DNA of 54,894 nucleotides from Natronomonas sp. CBA1123 (GTDB taxonomy: Archaea > Halobacteriota > Halobacteria > Halobacteriales > Haloarculaceae): positions 1 through 54,894 of the forward strand of contig NZ_WPCC01000021.1 of assembly GCF_009741925.1 (NCBI RefSeq), in the 5' to 3' direction. A program made the translations under genes and the position numbers. The notes under the pieces are model-generated. The model was not told where the DNA came from. It saw only the letters and a program-made list of their open reading frames with translations, and searched no databases. This document shows positions 51,724-54,894 of the stretch, piece by piece. Numbering within the stretch: the stretch's first letter is position 1; each line of letters starts with the position of its first letter.

Positions 51724-52203
51724 TCAATCGGCGTCTGACGAAGCCCAGTCAGCATCGAGTATATCTCCAAATACCTGCTTAGTTGCTGGTGGTTCGGTCG
51801 GAATCCGAAAGTCGCGCGGGTCGTCCTCGATGGCAACCACGCGCGACCGATAGATGTCACATTTCTCCGGTGGGTCGCCTTTCCAGTAGATGTCGGCGAG
51901 GTTGTGCCGAACGACGCCTGCGTGCTTTCGTTGATGGTCCCAGCCACCAGTGGGGTACGTCGACCACATGTGATACGGGCCTTCCAGCGCGTCGAACACC
52001 CGTGGCGTCGGGTCGTACGCCAGCCACCACTCGTGGTCGGCGACGAGCTCGAAGTAGATGGCGACCCCGCCCGCCGTCCGCTGGAGGGCATCGAGCCACG
52101 CCGACGGGTCGATAGCTTCGTGGGTGTCGCGGCCGTCGAGCACGTCGACGACGGGCGTGCCGTCGACAACACGTCGGGGCCACGAGAGGCGGGTGTCGGT
52201 CAT
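51724..52203 (-). CDS. Hypothetical 159-residue protein
   Basis: Soluble protein with an aromatic-rich core (YFELVADHEWWLAYDPTPRVFDALEGPYHMWSTYPTGGW). It overlaps the RHH-protein gene by four bases, so it is a likely second gene of a two-gene unit. A toxin role, paired with the RHH protein as antitoxin, is possible but not shown. Confidence 0.7.
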   Translation of the reverse strand: MTDTRLSWPRRVVDGTPVVDVLDGRDTHEAIDPSAWLDALQRTAGGVAIYFELVADHEWWLAYDPTPRVFDALEGPYHMWSTYPTGGWDHQRKHAGVVRHNLADIYWKGDPPEKCDIYRSRVVAIEDDPRDFRIPTEPPATKQVFGDILDADWASSDAD

Positions 52204-52331
52204 GCCTCGCCCTCCAGGCCGAGTTCGTCGTCGAGGAGGTCACGAACGAACTGCGAACGGTTGTCCGTCTCGTCGTCGATAGCGTTGATTTGATCAGGTC
52301 GTAACTGGAACTCGGTGGGTATCTTCCGCAT
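52200..52331 (-). CDS. Ribbon-helix-helix DNA-binding protein
   Basis: 43 residues from ATG 52331: a strand (KIPTEFQL), then two helices (RPDQINAIDDET and RSQFVRDLLDDEL), the RHH (CopG/Arc) pattern. It starts two bases from a perfect palindrome, which it probably binds to control its own operon. Candidate roles are partition, copy-number control or antitoxin. Confidence 0.72.
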   Translation of the reverse strand: MRKIPTEFQLRPDQINAIDDETDNRSQFVRDLLDDELGLEGEA

Positions 52332-52332
52332 A

Positions 52333-52352
52333 CCTGCATGCACGCATGCAGG
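52333..52352. promoter_or_regulatory. Perfect palindrome operator at the RHH gene start
   Basis: CCTGCATGC and GCATGCAGG are separated by AC, giving a 20-base inverted repeat that begins one base upstream of the start codon. RHH proteins bind such paired half-sites. It is a strong candidate autoregulatory operator. Confidence 0.7.
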
Positions 52353-52373
52353 CACCCTAGAACTTCGCAGACG

Positions 52374-52637
52374 CTTACAGCGCTGTAAGAGATACCGCGG
52401 TGAGTCAATACCTCTTACAGCGTCGTAAGAGGTTTCACACAACCGACCGTCATCCCGTTGGTCGGTTGTGTGAAACAAGAGGGCCGGGCGCATAGCTAAT
52501 TGTGTAAGAGAACATAATTGCAACGCATACAGCACAACATCAGCTATTACTAGGAGGCGGCTTCGACCGCGTCACGACACCGCTCCCGCCGATATCTCTT
52601 ACGGCCAGTCGCCCGATACCGCTTACGACGCTGTAAG
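52374..52637. repeat. CTTAC...GTAAG iterons, candidate origin or centromere
   Basis: Three 16-base palindromes with shared arms CTTAC/GTAAG and centre RRCGYY occur at 52374-52389, 52414-52429 and 52622-52637, with half-sites at 52502-52508 and 52596-52602. The spacing is 40 and 208 bases. No gene lies in this region. Iterons of this sort mark replication origins, partition sites or multi-site operators. Confidence 0.6.
52433..52475. repeat. Long perfect inverted repeat, 16-base arms
   Basis: TTTCACACAACCGACC and its exact complement in reverse order flank an 11-base spacer. The arms directly follow the second CTTAC iteron. A cruciform or initiator-recognition site is plausible; a terminator is less likely, as no gene ends here on either strand. 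Confidence 0.65.
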
Positions 52638-52649
52638 AGGTTTGCCGAC

Positions 52650-53345
52650 TCATCGCGAGACCTCCTTCAACAACCGCCGAGTCTCGTCCGTTGCCGTCGA
52701 CCGAACCGACTCCATGTGGTACTCGAAGTCGCCGCCCTCGATGTGGGTGTAGTTCTCGTCGTTGGTTCGTTCCTCGCCACCCGAGAGCTTCGCCATCGCC
52801 TTCATCAGCCGATAGACTTCGTTCCAGGCGAGGTCTTCGCCGAAGTGCTGTTCGAGGCGGTACTTGATCTGGGAGGGCTGGTTCTTCGCGTTCACGCGGG
52901 CTTTCGTCTCCATCATCGTCGTGCCGTTGACGTCCCACGCCAGCTCGTCCCAGTGGAGGTACACCTCGACCGCTCGGCGCTTGGAGGTAGACAGCAGGTC
53001 CTCGCGCTCCTGCTGCGTCATGTTGGTGTATTTCTCCAGCGTAGTTGTGCCGTCGAGACTGCCGTCACTCTCGACAGCGCGCTGGAGTTCATTCACCATC
53101 TGGACGAGGTCCTGCTTCTGCTGGCGTTCCTCGGCGAGTTCGCGACGTGTTTCGTCGAGGTCGTTACGAAGCGACGCAACGGCGTCCTCCAAGGCGTCGA
53201 TGCGGTCTTCGGTGTCGTCGCAGTCTTCGACAGGCTCCTCGCTGTCGCGGTCGTCTGCGACCGCGTCGCCGTCGCCGTTTTCCTGTTCTGGCGTGTAGCT
53301 CAGGACTGCGGCTTCGTGATCGGAGAGATCTTCGTTGGCGCTCAT
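52650..53345 (-). CDS. Acidic coiled-coil protein, possible DNA maintenance
   Basis: 231 residues. The very acidic N-terminus leads to a coiled coil (about 45-92: DRIDALEDAVASLRNDLDETRRELAEERQQKQDLVQMV) and a helical C-terminal domain that may bind DNA (ARVNAKNQPSQIKYRLEQHFGEDLAWNEVYRLMKAM). It is the last gene of the right operon and lies beside the iterons. A partition or replication role is inferred only from position. Confidence 0.72.
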   Translation of the reverse strand: MSANEDLSDHEAAVLSYTPEQENGDGDAVADDRDSEEPVEDCDDTEDRIDALEDAVASLRNDLDETRRELAEERQQKQDLVQMVNELQRAVESDGSLDGTTTLEKYTNMTQQEREDLLSTSKRRAVEVYLHWDELAWDVNGTTMMETKARVNAKNQPSQIKYRLEQHFGEDLAWNEVYRLMKAMAKLSGGEERTNDENYTHIEGGDFEYHMESVRSTATDETRRLLKEVSR

Positions 53346-53893
53346 CGGCCGTCACCTCGCCGGAATTTCGAGTTGCGTTTGGGGTCGGCCTTCCCGGGGA
53401 TGTTCTGAGGGATATCGACGAGCTTCCCGGTTTCGAGGGCGTACTCGACACACCGCAGCGCGGCGTTCTCGCTGTTGAACGCCGTGTGGTCCGACACCTG
53501 TAGCGCGCCCAGGAGCTTCGTCCGCCCGACGGGCTTGTACCAGTCGTACTCGTCCCACAGCACGTCGAAGTCGACGTCTTCGGGCCCCCAGCCGTCACGG
53601 GCGCCCTCGTCGTGCTCGTGACGCTCTCGCACCGTCTCGTCGGGTGTTTCGTCGAGTTCCTCTCGAACGGACTCTCTGAAAGCCTCGTTTTCGCCCTCGG
53701 CCAGCTGCTGGCCGTCCTCGAGGCGACCGTCGAGGGCGACTTGGGCGAGATCGAGCGCGCCCTCACGAACCATGTTCTTGGCTTCGGTCCGGAGGCGCTG
53801 GAGTTCGGGCTCGTCGAAGAGTTCCTCTCGCGGCTGGCCGTCGTCGTTGTCGGCACCGGTGCCGCCCATCGAGTCGCTGGCGTCGGTGCTCAT
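53342..53893 (-). CDS. Hypothetical acidic protein
   Basis: 183 residues, highly acidic in the first 100, then a compact part with WYKPVGRTKLLGALQVSDHTAFNSENAALRCVEYALETG that could be a winged-helix-like DNA-binding domain, and a basic tail. It overlaps its neighbours by four bases. Unknown function. Confidence 0.72.
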   Translation of the reverse strand: MSTDASDSMGGTGADNDDGQPREELFDEPELQRLRTEAKNMVREGALDLAQVALDGRLEDGQQLAEGENEAFRESVREELDETPDETVRERHEHDEGARDGWGPEDVDFDVLWDEYDWYKPVGRTKLLGALQVSDHTAFNSENAALRCVEYALETGKLVDIPQNIPGKADPKRNSKFRRGDGR

Positions 53894-54237
53894 GCGGCCT
53901 CACCTCCTTGAAGTAGCGCGTTACACTGGCCGACGAGCGTGGTTCGTTTGATGTCGGCCTTGGATTCGTTCTCGATGAGCGCTTTGAGGTGCTCGTCCGT
54001 TGCTGGTGCGAGCAGGCCGTGCCAGGAGACGATTTTCCCGGCGTCGTCGAGTGCAGCGACGGCGGCTTCTATCTCGTCTGTGTCGTATCGGACGGAGAAC
54101 TTCCGGCCGTCGTCGCGAAGGCGCTCTTTCGAAGTCCAGACGTTCGACTGGACGTTTTGCTTGCCGTCTGGTTCGGGAGCGACCCGATGGGCGACCTCGG
54201 CAACCACCCACTCCGTGACGCTGTCGGGCTCGGTCAC
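53890..54237 (-). CDS. Hypothetical helical protein
   Basis: 115 residues with a possible wHTH arrangement (SVTEWVVAEVAHRV...IEAAVAALDDAGKIVSWHGLLAP). It overlaps both neighbours by four bases in the right operon. No family is recognised. Confidence 0.7.
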   Translation of the reverse strand: MTEPDSVTEWVVAEVAHRVAPEPDGKQNVQSNVWTSKERLRDDGRKFSVRYDTDEIEAAVAALDDAGKIVSWHGLLAPATDEHLKALIENESKADIKRTTLVGQCNALLQGGEAA

Positions 54238-54524
54238 CGTCGCTCACCTCCGTCGGTCGCGACCGCTGCCTTAGCGTCGGCCTGGGCGGCCTCCAGTTCG
54301 CGCTGGCGGCGATTCAGTGTGGCGACGACCTCGCCTCTCGGTTCGTTGCGGTCGGTCTCTACATCGAGATACGCCCGCACGAGGGCAACGGATTCGAGGC
54401 CGCGAATTCGGGCCTCGGGGTCGTTGATGTGATACAGGATGCGGGCGGGGTCCTCGCCGAATCGGTCCGCGTACTCAGGGTACGTCGGGTGGTCGCAGTC
54501 GGAGGCAGCGGGCTTCCCTGTCAT
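54234..54524 (-). CDS. Hypothetical helical protein
   Basis: 96 residues from ATG 54524, with an in-frame GTG nine bases upstream as an alternative. The C-terminal half is a long helix (EVVATLNRRQRELEAAQADAKAAV). The ATG overlaps the stop of the mini-gene at 54521. Unknown function. Confidence 0.7.
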   Translation of the reverse strand: MTGKPAASDCDHPTYPEYADRFGEDPARILYHINDPEARIRGLESVALVRAYLDVETDRNEPRGEVVATLNRRQRELEAAQADAKAAVATDGGERR

Positions 54525-54646
54525 GGCCGACACACCCCCTCATCGAGGGCCGGGCACTGCTGGTCGTCGAGTAAGTCCTCGATAGGTTGGCCGCACCACT
54601 CACAACAGTATGTCGGCGTTATGGTAGGTCGGCTCTCAGCGGCCAT
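54521..54646 (-). CDS. 41-residue zinc mini-protein, first gene of right operon
   Basis: ATG 54646 opens MAAESRPTITPTYCCEWCGQ, with a CCEWC knuckle and two further Cys (QQCP, GVCRP), ending in TGA that overlaps the next ATG. A minus-strand TATA-like TTATACGG near 54685 precedes it. It is the same type of mini-protein as those at the left end of the element. Confidence 0.68.
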   Translation of the reverse strand: MAAESRPTITPTYCCEWCGQPIEDLLDDQQCPALDEGVCRP

Positions 54647-54708
54647 GTGAGCCACCCCCATAACCTCGGGTAACTGGCCGTATAACTCCCTGAGTAACCT
54701 TTTTAGTC

Positions 54709-54729
54709 AGTATGGGGGGGACGGAGGGA
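54709..54729. repeat. attR within the tRNA-Trp 3' end
   Basis: agtatgggggggacggaggga matches attL (1-18) except for three additional G. It covers the last part of the T-arm/acceptor stem of the tRNA and the bases after it. The integrase presumably recombines within this block, leaving the tRNA gene complete. Confidence 0.85.
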
Positions 54730-54894
54730 TTTGAACCCCGATCTACTGATATCTCCGGTGTAGCGCCTCGGTCCTCCAGAGGGTCGTCAACGCGGAGCGA
54801 TGATCAGTCGTCCGCTCGGTATATCAGTCTGGAGTCTCGTCACCGGGCGCGTGGCCTCTGGAGTCAGCCGCCATGCCTGGCTTGGCCACGTCCC
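54717..54894 (-). tRNA. trnW: tRNA-Trp (CCA anticodon), intron-containing, 5' base cut by window end
   Basis: Reading the minus strand from the window edge gives the 5' half GGGACGTGGCCAAGCCAGG... (first G lies outside), anticodon arm GCTGA-CTCCAG and CCA anticodon. A ~100-base intron follows position 37. The second exon is ATCAGT then GATCGGGG, TTCAAAT loop and CGTCCCC. Anticodon stem (GCUGA/UCAGU) and acceptor (GGGGACG/CGUCCCC) pair. Haloarchaeal pre-tRNA-Trp introns are known to carry a box C/D guide RNA; GTGACGA and CTGA words are visible in this intron. The 3' end continues CCCCA rather than A, so the discriminator reads C and CCA appears encoded at 54713-54715. Confidence 0.9.

Overview
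The window looks like one complete integrated genetic element, about 54.7 kb long, in the chromosome of a haloarchaeon (class Halobacteria). The host assignment rests on strongly acidic, GC-rich proteins, Tat-type signal peptides, haloarchaeal type IV pilin N-termini, an Orc1/Cdc6-type initiator, an HTH-10 regulator and an intron-containing tRNA-Trp. The tRNA-Trp gene lies on the minus strand at the right edge. A copy of its last ~18 bases sits at positions 1-18, next to a tyrosine integrase. This is the classic arrangement of an element inserted into the 3' end of a tRNA gene.

Layout. (1) 1-3.8 kb: a minus-strand operon of ten overlapping genes, most of them tiny zinc-ribbon proteins, ending in the integrase. 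(2) 3.9-7.4 kb: a control region with a winged-helix regulator flanked by operator-like repeats, small ORFs, an Orc1/Cdc6 ATPase with shared TTCCAAAGC repeats (candidate origin), and an unknown protein. (3) 7.4-8.8 kb: three tandem type IV pilins. (4) 9.2-29.1 kb: a GC-rich plus-strand module with mostly overlapping genes. It encodes a 1490-residue membrane protein with a seven-bladed propeller, a Tat-exported subtilase, secreted glycoprotein-like proteins, many small membrane proteins and one VirB4/TraC/HerA-like ATPase. It resembles a DNA-transfer, virion or vesicle machine, but I recognise no relaxase and no known capsid protein. An HNH endonuclease gene has invaded the 3' end of the largest gene.

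(5) 29.1-51.7 kb: a cargo region of lower and mixed GC with changing strands. It holds two copies of a membrane-protein/pilin-like pair, a second short recombinase with a distant copy of its 3' end, a pentapeptide-repeat ion channel, a Tat lipase, a 701-bp transposon-like cassette, a regulator/FAD monooxygenase pair, a membrane-anchored nuclease with a lamin-tail domain, and a defence island. The defence island has a possible HEPN protein and a ~1490-residue STAND NTPase resembling Avs antiviral proteins. (6) 51.7-54.65 kb: a minus-strand maintenance module with a ribbon-helix-helix protein, palindromic operators, CTTAC iterons, a long perfect inverted repeat and overlapping small genes running up to the tRNA.

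Inferred whole: the integrase and att sites handle insertion. The Orc1 gene and the iteron region probably handle replication or partition. The central module makes a cell-surface DNA-transfer or particle apparatus. The cargo brings defence, secreted enzymes and surface pili. Protein family calls come from reading motifs by eye, without database searches.
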